DNA from: Dialister micraerophilus DSM 19965 | GTDB taxonomy: Bacteria > Bacillota > Negativicutes > Veillonellales > Dialisteraceae | DNA: 34,495 nucleotides | Direction: 5' to 3' | NCBI RefSeq assembly: GCF_000194985.1 | Contig: NZ_GL878519.1 | Span: 476,815 to 511,309 of the forward strand | In this document: piece after piece, positions 15,047 to 24,988 of the stretch | Layout: each line of letters begins with the position of its first letter | Numbering within the stretch: the first letter of the stretch is position 1 | Program-made: the position numbers and the translations under genes | Notes under the pieces: model-generated | Database searches by the model: none | Seen by the model: the letters and a program-made list of their open reading frames with translations, nothing else | What the model was told of the DNA's origin: nothing

Positions 15047-18000
15047 ATGTCACTAAAATTCATTTTCGGACTTTCAGGCTCGGGCAAAACCGCACGCTGC
15101 TGCAAAGAAATATTCGAATACACACAAAACAAAGATTCAAGTGCGTACTTTATCGTACCCGATCAAAGCACATACACAACCGAATACATTCTTGCACAAA
15201 CATTTCCCGAAGGCGGATTTACAAATGTAACGGTTACGGGATTTTCACGACTTGCATACAAAATTTTTCGTGAAGTGAAAACACGTAAACACGATGCAAT
15301 TTCAAAATTGGGACAAGACCTCGTTTTAAGTCTTATATTGAGTGAAGAGAAAAATAATCTTTCCGTACTTTCTCAAATGTCATCTCAACCTAAATTTATA
15401 AAATCTTTAAAAGATATTTTTCATCAATTCAACAGTTCCCTCATAACTGAAGAAATGCTCGAAAATGCGGCAAAAAAAGAAAAAGGCTCTCACTTGGGAA
15501 AAAAACTCGGCGATTTGCACCTTCTTTTCAAAAAATATCATGAATATCTCACAAACCGTTTTTCTTACAACGGTGAAATTTTTGATTTGCTTGCAACTGA
15601 AATATCTAAATCGGACTCTATAAAAAAATCTGCAATATGGATAGACGGATACCACGGATTTACACTTCAAGAAATGAAAATAATTTCGGCACTTGTAAAA
15701 AATGCAAAAAAAGTGACAATTACACTCCCGTTTGAATCTACCGAGCAGGCAATGCAAAATCCTCTTTTCATGAAACCTTCGGAAACATGGAGAATACTTT
15801 CAGAAAATGAAAAAGCATCGGATGCGACAATACTTACAACACTGCATAGATTTCAATCAAGTCGCATACGCTCGCTGGTAAAACACGGATTTGAAACGAC
15901 ACCTTACGAATGTCGTGAAAAAGAAGAAACCGACGGCGGAATATATCCGTCATCGGCAGCAGACAGATCTGTCGAGATAGATTTTATCGCAAGAAAAATA
16001 CTCACACTCGTACGTGATAAAAAATTGCGCTACAGAGATATAACCGTACTTTTGAGAAACCCCGAATTGTATACGGACTTAATCGAAAGAATATTCAAAA
16101 AATATGAATTACCCGTTTTCATAAACAAAAAAGATACAATGAACAATCATCCGCTTATAGTATCGGTAACGGGACTTCTGGAATTTCTCACCGCACAGGC
16201 AAACAGAAAAAATTCCGGATACTCAAGACATATTTTATTTCCGATACTAAAAACCGGACTTTTGAAAAATTTCCCGCCGGAAAAAGTAAATAAACTTGAA
16301 AATTACATAATCAAAAACGGAATAAGATTTTTCCAATGGGATAAAGAATGGAATTATCGAACGGTAAAAGACATAGACAATCCGGAAAACGAACTTTCCG
16401 AAATTGAAAAATCTGAAAACGAAGAAGCAAACAGCTGCAGAAAAAAACTTCTCGAAACGCTCGGAAATCTTGAAAAAGAATGGAACACCAACACCTCGGT
16501 AAAAGAACGTTGCCGCATACTTTACGAATGGCTCGTTTCTCAAAATATACCTCAAATACTTTCCGAACGTGACAAAATCGAATTTGAAAAAACACGAAAA
16601 AAGCCACACATTCAGGCGTGGAAAAAATTCATCTCGCTTTTGGACGAACTTGTAAATATCGCAGGAGAAGACACACTTCCCGAAGAATATTTCATGAACG
16701 TTTTGAAAAGCGGACTTTTCAACTTGTCATTTGCAACCATACCCGACACATTGGACCACATTACCGCAACTTCCATAAGCAGAGGCTATCACATGGAAAG
16801 CGCCGCAGTCTTTATCCCCGGAATGGCAAACGGAGAATTTCCGAAAGACATTGAAAACACAAACTTCATAACGGAAGCGGAAAGAAAACATCTTGCAAAG
16901 GAAAATACACTTACACTCGGAAACGACTTTGTATTTAACATATACGAAGAACAATTTTACACATACCTTGCATTGACACGTGCAAAAAAATACATGTATA
17001 TCTCATATCCGAAAACGGATTCCGAAAACAAACCTTTGGAACCGTCATTCATTTACAAAAAAATAATTTCTCTGAACTACGCACACGCAGAGGAAATTGC
17101 CGACAGACCCACCTACGACACAAAGGACATGACATTCTTCTCAAATCCCAAGCAGGCAATAACACTTCTGCCGGAAATTTTAAGGCAAGGAATTCCGGAA
17201 AAAAACAGCTGCTGGACCTATCTCAAAAATTGGGCGACACAATCGCATAATGAATACGCCGAACTTTTTTACGATCAACAAAAAAGTTTTAAATACAACT
17301 CGACTGCAAGCACACTGTCGCAAGACATAGTGAATAAACTTTTCAAACCGTACGGAAAATTTTACGGTTCAATTTCACAATTGGAAGAGTATCGTTCATG
17401 CCCGTATAAATATTTCCTCAACAGAGGACTGAAACTGAGCGACCGTCAAGACGGACGGATACAAAACATCGACTTCGGAAATTACCTTCACTCGGGACTT
17501 AAACGTTTCGGAAATCTTTTATCATCAATGAACAAAACATGGAAGGACCTGAGTGATGATGAAATAGACGCTTTCTCAAATCAAATTTCTTCAATAATTA
17601 CACCGCTTGTAGCACACGGAACACTTACCGCGGACGCAACAAACGCATACACACATCGACTTTTGAACATGACATTCAAAAAATCAATAAAACAATTCAA
17701 AAACTGGAGCGAAAACAGCGATTTCAAAACGACGGACTTGGAACGTGAATTCAAAATAAATATAAAAGCCGATGACAAAGATACGTTTACGCTGCGTGGA
17801 AAAATAGACAGAATAGACTCATATACAACGGAAACATCCCAATGCGCACTTGCGGTATGCGACTATAAAACGGGCATACAGTCAATAGACTTGCAAAGCA
17901 TAATTTCAGGAATAAAACTCCAACTTGTTACATACATGCTGGCAATGATAAAAGAAAATCCCGAAAAAAATATTATTCCGACAGCACTCATGTACATCTA

Positions 18001-18463
18001 TCTGTCAAACGATGCGGAAAATTTCAAAAACGTTCCGCCGGACGGAATACCCGCAAAAGAAGAAACATCGGCATGCGACGGATTTTACCTTTCGGATGCA
18101 AATCTGCTCACAAAGCTGGATAAATACATCGAAGATAAAAATTCGAAAACAAAAAAACATATAAACGTAACACTGAACAAAAACGGAACACTGAGAGCAA
18201 ATAAAAACACACTGACACCTCAGGAAATGGAAAACCTTACAAAAGCCGTAGAGCAAAAACTCATAGACCTTTACAAACAAATTTCACAAGGAAATATAAG
18301 TATTTCACCGACACTCTACGACACACACACGGCATGCGACTATTGCCCGTACAAAAGCATATGTCGATTCGACATCGCACTCAAAAACAAGTACAACTTT
18401 GTAAACAAACTGAACAACAACGAAGTAAAAGAAATATTAAACGAGAAAGGAAATGACAAATGA
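15047..18463 (+). CDS. addB: ATP-dependent helicase/nuclease subunit B, AddB (RexB)
   Basis: Subunit of the AddAB (RecBCD-equivalent) double-strand-break end-processing enzyme. The 1138 residues begin right away with a Walker A, FGLSGSGKTARC. The C-terminal RecB-family nuclease shows CDYKTG with its catalytic Asp/Lys. The four Fe-S cluster cysteines are present: Cys785 in SCPYKYF, and Cys1097, Cys1100 and Cys1106 in CDYCPYKSICRFD. ATG at 15047 follows TAGAGGAGATTTT. The stop overlaps the addA start by 4 bp (ATGA). Coding sequence is A- and C-rich, with many ATA and ACA codons. Confidence 0.95.
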   Translation: MSLKFIFGLSGSGKTARCCKEIFEYTQNKDSSAYFIVPDQSTYTTEYILAQTFPEGGFTNVTVTGFSRLAYKIFREVKTRKHDAISKLGQDLVLSLILSEEKNNLSVLSQMSSQPKFIKSLKDIFHQFNSSLITEEMLENAAKKEKGSHLGKKLGDLHLLFKKYHEYLTNRFSYNGEIFDLLATEISKSDSIKKSAIWIDGYHGFTLQEMKIISALVKNAKKVTITLPFESTEQAMQNPLFMKPSETWRILSENEKASDATILTTLHRFQSSRIRSLVKHGFETTPYECREKEETDGGIYPSSAADRSVEIDFIARKILTLVRDKKLRYRDITVLLRNPELYTDLIERIFKKYELPVFINKKDTMNNHPLIVSVTGLLEFLTAQANRKNSGYSRHILFPILKTGLLKNFPPEKVNKLENYIIKNGIRFFQWDKEWNYRTVKDIDNPENELSEIEKSENEEANSCRKKLLETLGNLEKEWNTNTSVKERCRILYEWLVSQNIPQILSERDKIEFEKTRKKPHIQAWKKFISLLDELVNIAGEDTLPEEYFMNVLKSGLFNLSFATIPDTLDHITATSISRGYHMESAAVFIPGMANGEFPKDIENTNFITEAERKHLAKENTLTLGNDFVFNIYEEQFYTYLALTRAKKYMYISYPKTDSENKPLEPSFIYKKIISLNYAHAEEIADRPTYDTKDMTFFSNPKQAITLLPEILRQGIPEKNSCWTYLKNWATQSHNEYAELFYDQQKSFKYNSTASTLSQDIVNKLFKPYGKFYGSISQLEEYRSCPYKYFLNRGLKLSDRQDGRIQNIDFGNYLHSGLKRFGNLLSSMNKTWKDLSDDEIDAFSNQISSIITPLVAHGTLTADATNAYTHRLLNMTFKKSIKQFKNWSENSDFKTTDLEREFKINIKADDKDTFTLRGKIDRIDSYTTETSQCALAVCDYKTGIQSIDLQSIISGIKLQLVTYMLAMIKENPEKNIIPTALMYIYLSNDAENFKNVPPDGIPAKEETSACDGFYLSDANLLTKLDKYIEDKNSKTKKHINVTLNKNGTLRANKNTLTPQEMENLTKAVEQKLIDLYKQISQGNISISPTLYDTHTACDYCPYKSICRFDIALKNKYNFVNKLNNNEVKEILNEKGNDK

Positions 18464-21400
18464 GCGACAAAAAATGGACCTCGTCACAAAGCGAAGCACT
18501 GAAATCGAGAAACTGCAACCTTCTTCTTTCTGCAGCTGCCGGAAGCGGAAAAACAGCCGTACTCGTAGAACGCATCATACGAAGAATAACCGACCTTGAC
18601 GATCCGACAGACGTAACCGACCTTCTCGTACTCACATTCACAAAAGCCGCCGCATCGGAAATGAAATCCCGTGTAACAATCGCACTCAACAACGCACTCT
18701 CAAAAGCCGCAAAAGAACATAACGAAAAACTGGTAATGCACCTTCATAAACAAATAGCACTCATGTCGGGAGCGCAATTTTCCACACTCGACTCATTCTT
18801 TCTCGGTATAGTACGACAATACTTCTATCTCATAAACATTCCGCCGGACATATCAATAATCAACAACCAAAAAGAACTCTACCTCATGCAACAGGAAATA
18901 CTCTCGGAAATACTCGAAAAATACTACTCATCAAACGACAAAGACTTTCTGAACTGTGCAGACATGTTCGCCGGAAAATTCAGAGATACAAAACTGAAAG
19001 AAATAATATTGAAACTCTACACATTCTCATGCTCGATGCCGTTTCCCGAAGAATGGTTGAATTCACTTTCAACTCCATACAAACTTGAAAGTACAACAAA
19101 CATAGACGAACTTCCGTACACAAAAATAATATTGACCCACCTTCACAACCTTGCAAAAGAATGGGAAGACAATTACCGTATAATGTTCAACCTCATAGAA
19201 AAAGAAAAAGCGCTTATGAATTACACCGAAACACTCAGTGAAGAACTGGCGGCGATAAGCATACTTTGCAATGCAAAAACATGGAAAGAATGGCACGAAA
19301 CTATAAATGAGATAACATTCAGAAGCTTAAAACCCGTAAAGAAAACTCAAGCGGAAAACCCCGAAGCACTTGAAATATACAAAACAACAATACTAAGTAC
19401 ACGCAAAAACATAAAAGACAAATTAAAGGAAATAGCCGCCATGTACTTTGCGATAGACGAAACACGCTGGATAGAAGAAATGAAAAAAACCTGTCCTACA
19501 ATAGAAATACTCTCAAAAATCACAACGGAATTTTACAATGAATACCTGAAAAGAAAGCAAAAAGAAAGTACAATGGAATTTTCCGACACCACGCACTATG
19601 CACTCAACATACTCATAAAAAAACACAAACTTGAAAACGGAAAACAAGAAATCGAACTCTCCGAAGCCGCAAAAGAACTCCAAAAAAAATACAAAGAAAT
19701 AATGATAGACGAATACCAAGACACAAACTCCATACAAGAACTGATAACAACACTCATATCAAACGGCCGCAACCTCTTCATGGTAGGAGACCTCAAGCAA
19801 AGCATTTACCGTTTCAGAATGGCGGATCACACAATATTTCTCGACAAATACTCCACATTCACAAAAGATGAAAACGCAAAAAACCGCCTGATTGTACTGA
19901 ACAAAAACTTCAGAAGCGATCATGCGCTCCTGTCGTCAATCAACTACATATTCAGACAAATAATGAACCCTGAAATATTGGAACTGAGCTACAACGACGA
20001 TGAAGCGCTGCATGCCGGAAGACTGCAAGAAACACCGCCGGATACATATATAGGAAACAAAGAACACGGATCCGTTTCGATAAACATAATAAACAACAAA
20101 GAACTCGAAGAAAAAATCAGCGATCAGGACAAATCTCAAATCGAAAACGGAGAAACCGAAATAATATACATCGCAGAAGAAATAAAAAATATAATAAACA
20201 ACGAACTCACAGTAACAAACCCCGACGGTACGTATCGCAAAGCGGAATACAAAGACATCGCAATACTTGCACGCTCACTTTCAAAAAAAGCATCACTCTT
20301 TTTGAAAATATTCAACGAATACAACATACCGGCAGCAACACAAAACGATGACAACTTCTTGGATGCGACAGAAACGAAAATACTTCGTGCATTACTCGAA
20401 ATCATCGACAACCCATACAGAGATTTGCCGCTGGTTGCAGTGCTGCGTTCATACTTTGCGAACATGGACGAAACGGAATTTGCAAAAATAGCAATCGCAA
20501 AAAACGAACTGAAAACACAAACATGGTGGGAAACATTACCGCTTACCGAAAAATACGTAAGCGAAAAAACATTTGAAAAAATAAAAAAATTCATCGAAAA
20601 ATACAATAATTGGAAAGACTACTCGCTAAACAACAGTATATCCGAACTCCTTCAACGCATACTTGAAGAAACGGGATACATGACATATATAAGCGGACTT
20701 GCAGAAGGAACATTCAGAAAATCTCACATAGAAAACTTCTACAAACTTGCACTCGACTTTGACGAAAAAGAAAAAAACGGACTATACAGATTTCTCTACA
20801 TGCTCGAAAAACTCACCGAAGAAGGCCGTACACCGGAAGGAAAATCAATAAAAACGGAAACAAATGCAGTACAAATAATGACAATACACAAAAGCAAAGG
20901 TCTCGAATATCCCATAGTATTTCTTGTAAACTGCAACAAAACATTCAACGAAACTGACTACAAACCATCATACATCACACATAAAACGATGGGACTGGGA
21001 CTTCACTACTACAGCAAAGAACACACCGCACACTGGCCCACGCTGTATTGGTACGCAACAAAAGAAGACTCAATACGCTCCAACAAAGCCGAAGAAGCAA
21101 GACTCCTATACGTTGCAATGACACGAGCAAAAGACAAACTCTACATAACCGGAACAACAAAAGACTTCCTCAAAGATCTTGAAAAATGGACAATATCACT
21201 AAACGAAAACTCAAACAACACATCCCCCGCACTGCTTGAATCACACATAATAAGCACCGCCAAAAACTACCTCGACTGGATAATGCCTGCAGTTATGGGA
21301 CACAAAACACTATACCAAGCGTGGAACATGGTAAACACGCAACCCAAAATACAAAAAGATGCACCGACCGACCAATCAAACTACACACTGAAAAGCATAT

Positions 21401-22317
21401 CGGCAATAAACTGTCTTCCGCCCGAACTCAAAAGAAAATACGCACAAACAAACGAACAACAAAACACGAAAGAAAATACGGAAGAGACCGCACTCGAATT
21501 CTTCAAACCGGAAAACGACACAACCGTCCCCGACCGGCTCAACAGACAACTCACATGGACATACCCATACCCGCAAGCAACAAAAACCCCCGTAAAACTT
21601 ACAGCCACACAAGCGGTCGCAATGAAAAACCTGGAAGAAAACCGGTGGACGGAAGAAAATGACAACGACACCGTACTGGTAACGGAAATTGACGAAACGG
21701 AAGAAAACGAAACACCAAAAGAAAATGAAATCCCGCCGGAATTTAGAGCGGAACCTGAATTCATGCAAGAAAACAAACCGATTACCGGAACAAGCTACGG
21801 TACACTCATGCACAAAACAATGGAACTCTTACCATTTGAAAAACTTGAAAATGAAACCGAAATAACAACCGAAATAACAAAACTGAAAAACAACAACTCC
21901 ATAACGGACGAAGAATACGAAATACTTACACAAAAAGGAAAACACTCACCCGTAACAAAAATAATGACATTCATAAAAAGTCCGCTCGGAAGTGAACTCA
22001 AAAACGCAAGCGAAATAAAAAAAGAAATGCCGTTCTCAATACTTCTACCGGCAGACGACTTCTACAAAAACTGTGAAAAAGGCGAAAAAATATTCATGCA
22101 AGGTATCATAGACTGCATGTTTGAAACGGACGGAAAAATAACAATCATAGACTACAAAACCGACAAAACTAAAAACGAAGAAAAACTCATAAACCACTAC
22201 AAAACCCAACTTCAAATCTACGCAAACGCAGCAAGCAAAATTCTGAAAAAAGAAATAAAAAACATCTACATATGGTCCTTCTCAATGGGTAAAGCAATAA
22301 AAGTACCGATGAAGTAA
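18460..22317 (+). CDS. addA: ATP-dependent helicase/nuclease subunit A, AddA (RexA)
   Basis: UvrD-type helicase plus nuclease subunit of AddAB, 1285 residues. Helicase motifs appear in order: Q-like WTSSQSEAL, motif I SAAAGSGKTAVLVERI, motif Ia LTFTKAAASEM, motif II IMIDEYQDTN, motif III VGDLKQSIYRFR, motif V IHKSKGLEYPIVFLVN, motif VI LYVAMTRAKDKLYI. The C-terminal nuclease has GIIDCMFE followed by IIDYKTDKT. Length is slightly above the usual 1200-1250, with low-complexity charged linkers around residues 1000-1110. It overlaps addB and ends at an intrinsic terminator. Confidence 0.96.
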   Translation: MSDKKWTSSQSEALKSRNCNLLLSAAAGSGKTAVLVERIIRRITDLDDPTDVTDLLVLTFTKAAASEMKSRVTIALNNALSKAAKEHNEKLVMHLHKQIALMSGAQFSTLDSFFLGIVRQYFYLINIPPDISIINNQKELYLMQQEILSEILEKYYSSNDKDFLNCADMFAGKFRDTKLKEIILKLYTFSCSMPFPEEWLNSLSTPYKLESTTNIDELPYTKIILTHLHNLAKEWEDNYRIMFNLIEKEKALMNYTETLSEELAAISILCNAKTWKEWHETINEITFRSLKPVKKTQAENPEALEIYKTTILSTRKNIKDKLKEIAAMYFAIDETRWIEEMKKTCPTIEILSKITTEFYNEYLKRKQKESTMEFSDTTHYALNILIKKHKLENGKQEIELSEAAKELQKKYKEIMIDEYQDTNSIQELITTLISNGRNLFMVGDLKQSIYRFRMADHTIFLDKYSTFTKDENAKNRLIVLNKNFRSDHALLSSINYIFRQIMNPEILELSYNDDEALHAGRLQETPPDTYIGNKEHGSVSINIINNKELEEKISDQDKSQIENGETEIIYIAEEIKNIINNELTVTNPDGTYRKAEYKDIAILARSLSKKASLFLKIFNEYNIPAATQNDDNFLDATETKILRALLEIIDNPYRDLPLVAVLRSYFANMDETEFAKIAIAKNELKTQTWWETLPLTEKYVSEKTFEKIKKFIEKYNNWKDYSLNNSISELLQRILEETGYMTYISGLAEGTFRKSHIENFYKLALDFDEKEKNGLYRFLYMLEKLTEEGRTPEGKSIKTETNAVQIMTIHKSKGLEYPIVFLVNCNKTFNETDYKPSYITHKTMGLGLHYYSKEHTAHWPTLYWYATKEDSIRSNKAEEARLLYVAMTRAKDKLYITGTTKDFLKDLEKWTISLNENSNNTSPALLESHIISTAKNYLDWIMPAVMGHKTLYQAWNMVNTQPKIQKDAPTDQSNYTLKSISAINCLPPELKRKYAQTNEQQNTKENTEETALEFFKPENDTTVPDRLNRQLTWTYPYPQATKTPVKLTATQAVAMKNLEENRWTEENDNDTVLVTEIDETEENETPKENEIPPEFRAEPEFMQENKPITGTSYGTLMHKTMELLPFEKLENETEITTEITKLKNNNSITDEEYEILTQKGKHSPVTKIMTFIKSPLGSELKNASEIKKEMPFSILLPADDFYKNCEKGEKIFMQGIIDCMFETDGKITIIDYKTDKTKNEEKLINHYKTQLQIYANAASKILKKEIKNIYIWSFSMGKAIKVPMK

Positions 22318-22320
22318 TAA

Positions 22321-22354
22321 AAATCCGACATAAAAAAATGTCGGATTTTTTATT
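22321..22354 (+). terminator. Intrinsic terminator of addB-addA
   Basis: AAATCCGACAT (22321-22331) and ATGTCGGATTT (22338-22348) form an 11-bp stem followed by a T-rich tract, four bases after the addA stop. From here to 22490 I see no gene. Confidence 0.9.
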
Positions 22355-22493
22355 TTGTTATATTCATTTGACTGATATAACGATTTTTAAAATCTTTGCA
22401 TAGATGTATATCAACATTTGCGAGTTTTTATTTAATTATTTACGAAATTTTTTCATCGGCTTGAATGAATTTTCAAAATATTTTTGCAATCAA

Positions 22494-22527
22494 AAAGCAT
22501 GATTTCCGTGTTGGAATTTCATGCTTT
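22494..22527 (-). terminator. Terminator hairpin overlapping the end of the rluA-family gene
   Basis: On the minus strand the 9-bp outer stem AAAGCATGA (22527-22519) with TCATGCTTT (22502-22494), an inner 4-bp stem GGAA/TTCC and a 5-nt loop are followed by TTG. The left arm contains the gene's last sense codon and TGA stop, so termination and the end of translation overlap physically. Confidence 0.7.
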
Positions 22528-23430
22528 GTTTTTGAAGTATTTTTTTATGAAGGGTATTTTTTTCGCTTTGATTTCTTTTCCTTCCAAGTAATCGAGTATG
22601 TGGCCTTTTCCGTCAAAGTTTATTTTTATTTTGTATGCACACAGGAGTTGTTTTCGTTCTTTGTATGTTTTATTTATTGTTTTGTTTCCATATTTGTCAT
22701 CGCCCAAAATCGGGTAGCCTATGTATGAGAGTTGGCTTCTGATTTGGTGTGTTCGTCCGGTGATGAGTTCACATTCTACAAGTGAGAGTCCGTTTTCGGT
22801 TTTCAGACATTTGTAGTTCATTGTTGCCGTTTTGGATCCTTTGCAGGGTTTTTCGTATATGTATACTTTGTTGTTTTTTGCGTCTTTGAATAGTTGGTGT
22901 TCAAGTTTTCCGCTTTTCTTTTTCATTGTTCCCGTTGTTACGCACAGATAGTATTTTTTTATGTTTCTTTCTTTTATAGCTCTGTCGAGTATTGCTCGTG
23001 CGTGCATGTTTTTTGCAAATATTACAAGTCCTGTGGTGTTGAGGTCTATTCTGTGTACGGGGTATGCTTCCGGTTCGTTTTTTTCTTTGAGGTATTCGTT
23101 TATTTCGTCATGCAGCGTTTTTTCTTCTTTATTTGTCGTGTCGTTGCACAGTATTCCTGCTTCTTTTTCCACTATGATTATGTTTTCATCTTCATAGTTT
23201 ATACTGAAGTGTATTTTTTCTTTTTCGTTTTTGTTTTTGTTTTCGATGTATGAGGTTATAATATCTCCGGTTTTCAGTTTGTAGTTTCCGCTTTCTTTTT
23301 TACCGTTGACTTTTATTTTGTTTTTTTTGAGTGATTTTATGAAGATGAAATGAGGTATTTTTTCTTTTTCTTTTATGTAGTTGTCGAGTCTTTTTCCGTT
23401 TTTGTCGGGTGTTATTTTGTATTCTTTCAT
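22519..23430 (-). CDS. RluA-family 23S rRNA/tRNA pseudouridine synthase
   Basis: Isomerises uridine to pseudouridine in structured RNA. The 303 residues begin with an S4-like RNA-binding domain (about 12-60, RLDNYIKEKEKIPHFIFIKSL, KIKVNGKK). The catalytic domain carries Asp129 in HRIDLNTTGLVIFAK (family HRLDxxTSG), then LVECELITGRTHQIRSQL and GYPILGDDKYG. The Leu-to-Ile and Ser-to-Thr changes in the active-site motif are conservative. It resembles the RluC/RluD group; the target base cannot be told. ATG 23430 is preceded by AAGGAAAAT. It is a single-gene unit. Confidence 0.92.
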   Translation of the reverse strand: MKEYKITPDKNGKRLDNYIKEKEKIPHFIFIKSLKKNKIKVNGKKESGNYKLKTGDIITSYIENKNKNEKEKIHFSINYEDENIIIVEKEAGILCNDTTNKEEKTLHDEINEYLKEKNEPEAYPVHRIDLNTTGLVIFAKNMHARAILDRAIKERNIKKYYLCVTTGTMKKKSGKLEHQLFKDAKNNKVYIYEKPCKGSKTATMNYKCLKTENGLSLVECELITGRTHQIRSQLSYIGYPILGDDKYGNKTINKTYKERKQLLCAYKIKINFDGKGHILDYLEGKEIKAKKIPFIKKYFKNKA

Positions 23431-23510
23431 ATTTTCCTTTTTTTGTTTTTATAGTTATATTTTTTGTATTGTGTTACAATATACCCATATTTTAATAAGG
23501 AGTTTTTTAT

Positions 23511-23744
23511 ATGATTAATGAAAAGGTTATTATTTTTACATCGCCTGACGGCAATGTCGATATAAAGATAGACAGCAGCAATCGTATGAAAACTATTACG
23601 TCTTTGTCCGCTGCCATGTGCGGTGCTTTCAATCTTGCGGGTGAGCATGAGAAGGAAGTTTTGAGTACTATTTCCAAGATTGCATTGCAACAGTTACATA
23701 ACTACGGTGATGACGGTCTTTTGTCCGAGTCGGATTTTCAGTAA
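23511..23744 (+). CDS. Uncharacterised 77-aa protein
   Basis: I do not recognise the family. The ORF has a good ribosome site (AATAAGGAG, eight bases ahead of ATG) and protein-like sequence: MINEKVIIFTSPDGNVDIKI followed by a segment with Ala/Cys (SAAMCGAFNLAGEHEKEV), a likely helix (LSTISKIALQQLHNY) and an acidic end. It has no signal peptide or membrane segment and one Cys. It runs divergently from the pseudouridine synthase (80 bp apart, possible -10 TACAAT at 23475-23480). Its stop codon directly abuts the stop codon of convergent folE. Expression seems likely; function is unknown. Confidence 0.75.
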   Translation: MINEKVIIFTSPDGNVDIKIDSSNRMKTITSLSAAMCGAFNLAGEHEKEVLSTISKIALQQLHNYGDDGLLSESDFQ

Positions 23745-24311
23745 TCAGTTTTTTACCATTTTCAGAAATTCGGCTCTTGTTTCATAGTTTTCTTTAAATA
23801 TCCCGGATGACGCTATCGTTTCGGTAACGGCTCCGGGTTTTTGTATGCCTCTTGCGGTCATACAGGAGTGTTCTCCCGATATGTGTACGATTACGTCTTC
23901 GGATTTTGTTATTTTTTTCATTATTTCTCTTATGTCGGTACCTATTCGTTCTTGTATTTGAAAGCGTTTTCCTACGGCATCGGCTATTCTTGCCATTTTG
24001 GAGAGTCCTATTACTCTTCCTTTCGGTTTGTATCCGATTGATACTTTCATGTTGTACATTATCGCTATGTGGTGTTCACAGTGCGAGAATATCGGTATTT
24101 GTTTTACTATTACTATGTCGTTTTCTGTCGTTTCGAATGTTTTGTCGAATTTTTTTGCTATTTCATCGTTTGTTATTCCTACGTATGCAAATTGTTCTTG
24201 TATCATTTCGGCAAAACGTTTCGGCGTTTCGAAGAGTCCTTCACGTTTCGGGTCGTCTCCTATAGCTTCTATCAAAAGTTTTGCGGCTTGTTCAAGTTTT
24301 TCTTTGTTCAT
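23745..24311 (-). CDS. folE: GTP cyclohydrolase I, FolE
   Basis: Zinc enzyme converting GTP to 7,8-dihydroneopterin triphosphate, the shared precursor of folate and queuosine. The 188 residues start at ATG 24309-24311 ([13 protein letters not shown]), which overlaps the queE stop by 4 bp; the longer frame upstream is QueE antisense-frame sequence. Signatures are [26 protein letters not shown] with zinc ligands Cys and His, [21 protein letters not shown] and [16 protein letters not shown]. As the last gene of the queC-queD-queE-folE set it supplies the QueD substrate. Confidence 0.96.
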   Translation of the reverse strand: MNKEKLEQAAKLLIEAIGDDPKREGLFETPKRFAEMIQEQFAYVGITNDEIAKKFDKTFETTENDIVIVKQIPIFSHCEHHIAIMYNMKVSIGYKPKGRVIGLSKMARIADAVGKRFQIQERIGTDIREIMKKITKSEDVIVHISGEHSCMTARGIQKPGAVTETIASSGIFKENYETRAEFLKMVKN

Positions 24312-24988
24312 ACTCCTCTTGCCTCCGGATTCCATATAATTTTGTGCAGTTGCACTTGTACGCACACGTTTGTCATTTTGTGATCTTTTACGTAGTTTAC
24401 GAGTTCGACGGGTTTTATTTTTCCCCATACGGGGCTTACGTAAAATCTGGGTTGTTCTGCGTTATTGTACTTTATTTTTATTATTTTTCTCATATCTCCC
24501 AGGTCCGTCAAATCTCCTACAACAAATTTAAGTACGTCGTCTTTGTTCAATTTTTCAAAGTTTTCTTCTATCATGTGTTGTTTCATTCCGCTGCCGGTAC
24601 ATTTGAAGTCCATCGTATAGAAGAGGTTGGGCGGTCTTTTGTCGAATAACGGTATCGAGCCGCTTGTTTCTATATTTATTTCATAGCCTTCTTTTCCGAG
24701 TGTTTCGCATATGTTTTGAAGGGGGTGAAGCATCGGTTCTCCGCCCGTAAATGTAATTTTTTTCCACGGATATGAGTGTATTTTTTCAATCAGTTCTTTT
24801 TCACTTAAAATTTCTTTTGTGTCTTTCAGTGTAAGTGCATAAGATGTGTCACAGTATGTGCAGCGAAGGTTGCATGATGCAAGTCTTACAAATATTGCCA
24901 TGTATCCTGTGCGTTTTCCTTCTCCTTCTATGCTATCGAATATTTCTACGATATGAAAACCGCCTTTTATCGTTCCGTTATTTTTCAT
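24308..24988 (-). CDS. queE: 7-carboxy-7-deazaguanine synthase QueE (radical SAM)
   Basis: Radical SAM enzyme that contracts 6-carboxy-tetrahydropterin to 7-carboxy-7-deazaguanine in preQ0 synthesis. The 226 residues have the 4Fe-4S motif CNLRCTYC (CX3CX2C) at about residues 39-46, preceded by [20 protein letters not shown]. The SAM-binding [10 protein letters not shown] and the strand EINIETSG follow. ATG 24986-24988 is chosen. A TTG nine bases upstream (24997) is closer to the GAAGGAAA site and cannot be excluded. The start lies inside the end of queD and the stop overlaps folE. Confidence 0.94.
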   Translation of the reverse strand: MKNNGTIKGGFHIVEIFDSIEGEGKRTGYMAIFVRLASCNLRCTYCDTSYALTLKDTKEILSEKELIEKIHSYPWKKITFTGGEPMLHPLQNICETLGKEGYEINIETSGSIPLFDKRPPNLFYTMDFKCTGSGMKQHMIEENFEKLNKDDVLKFVVGDLTDLGDMRKIIKIKYNNAEQPRFYVSPVWGKIKPVELVNYVKDHKMTNVCVQVQLHKIIWNPEARGV

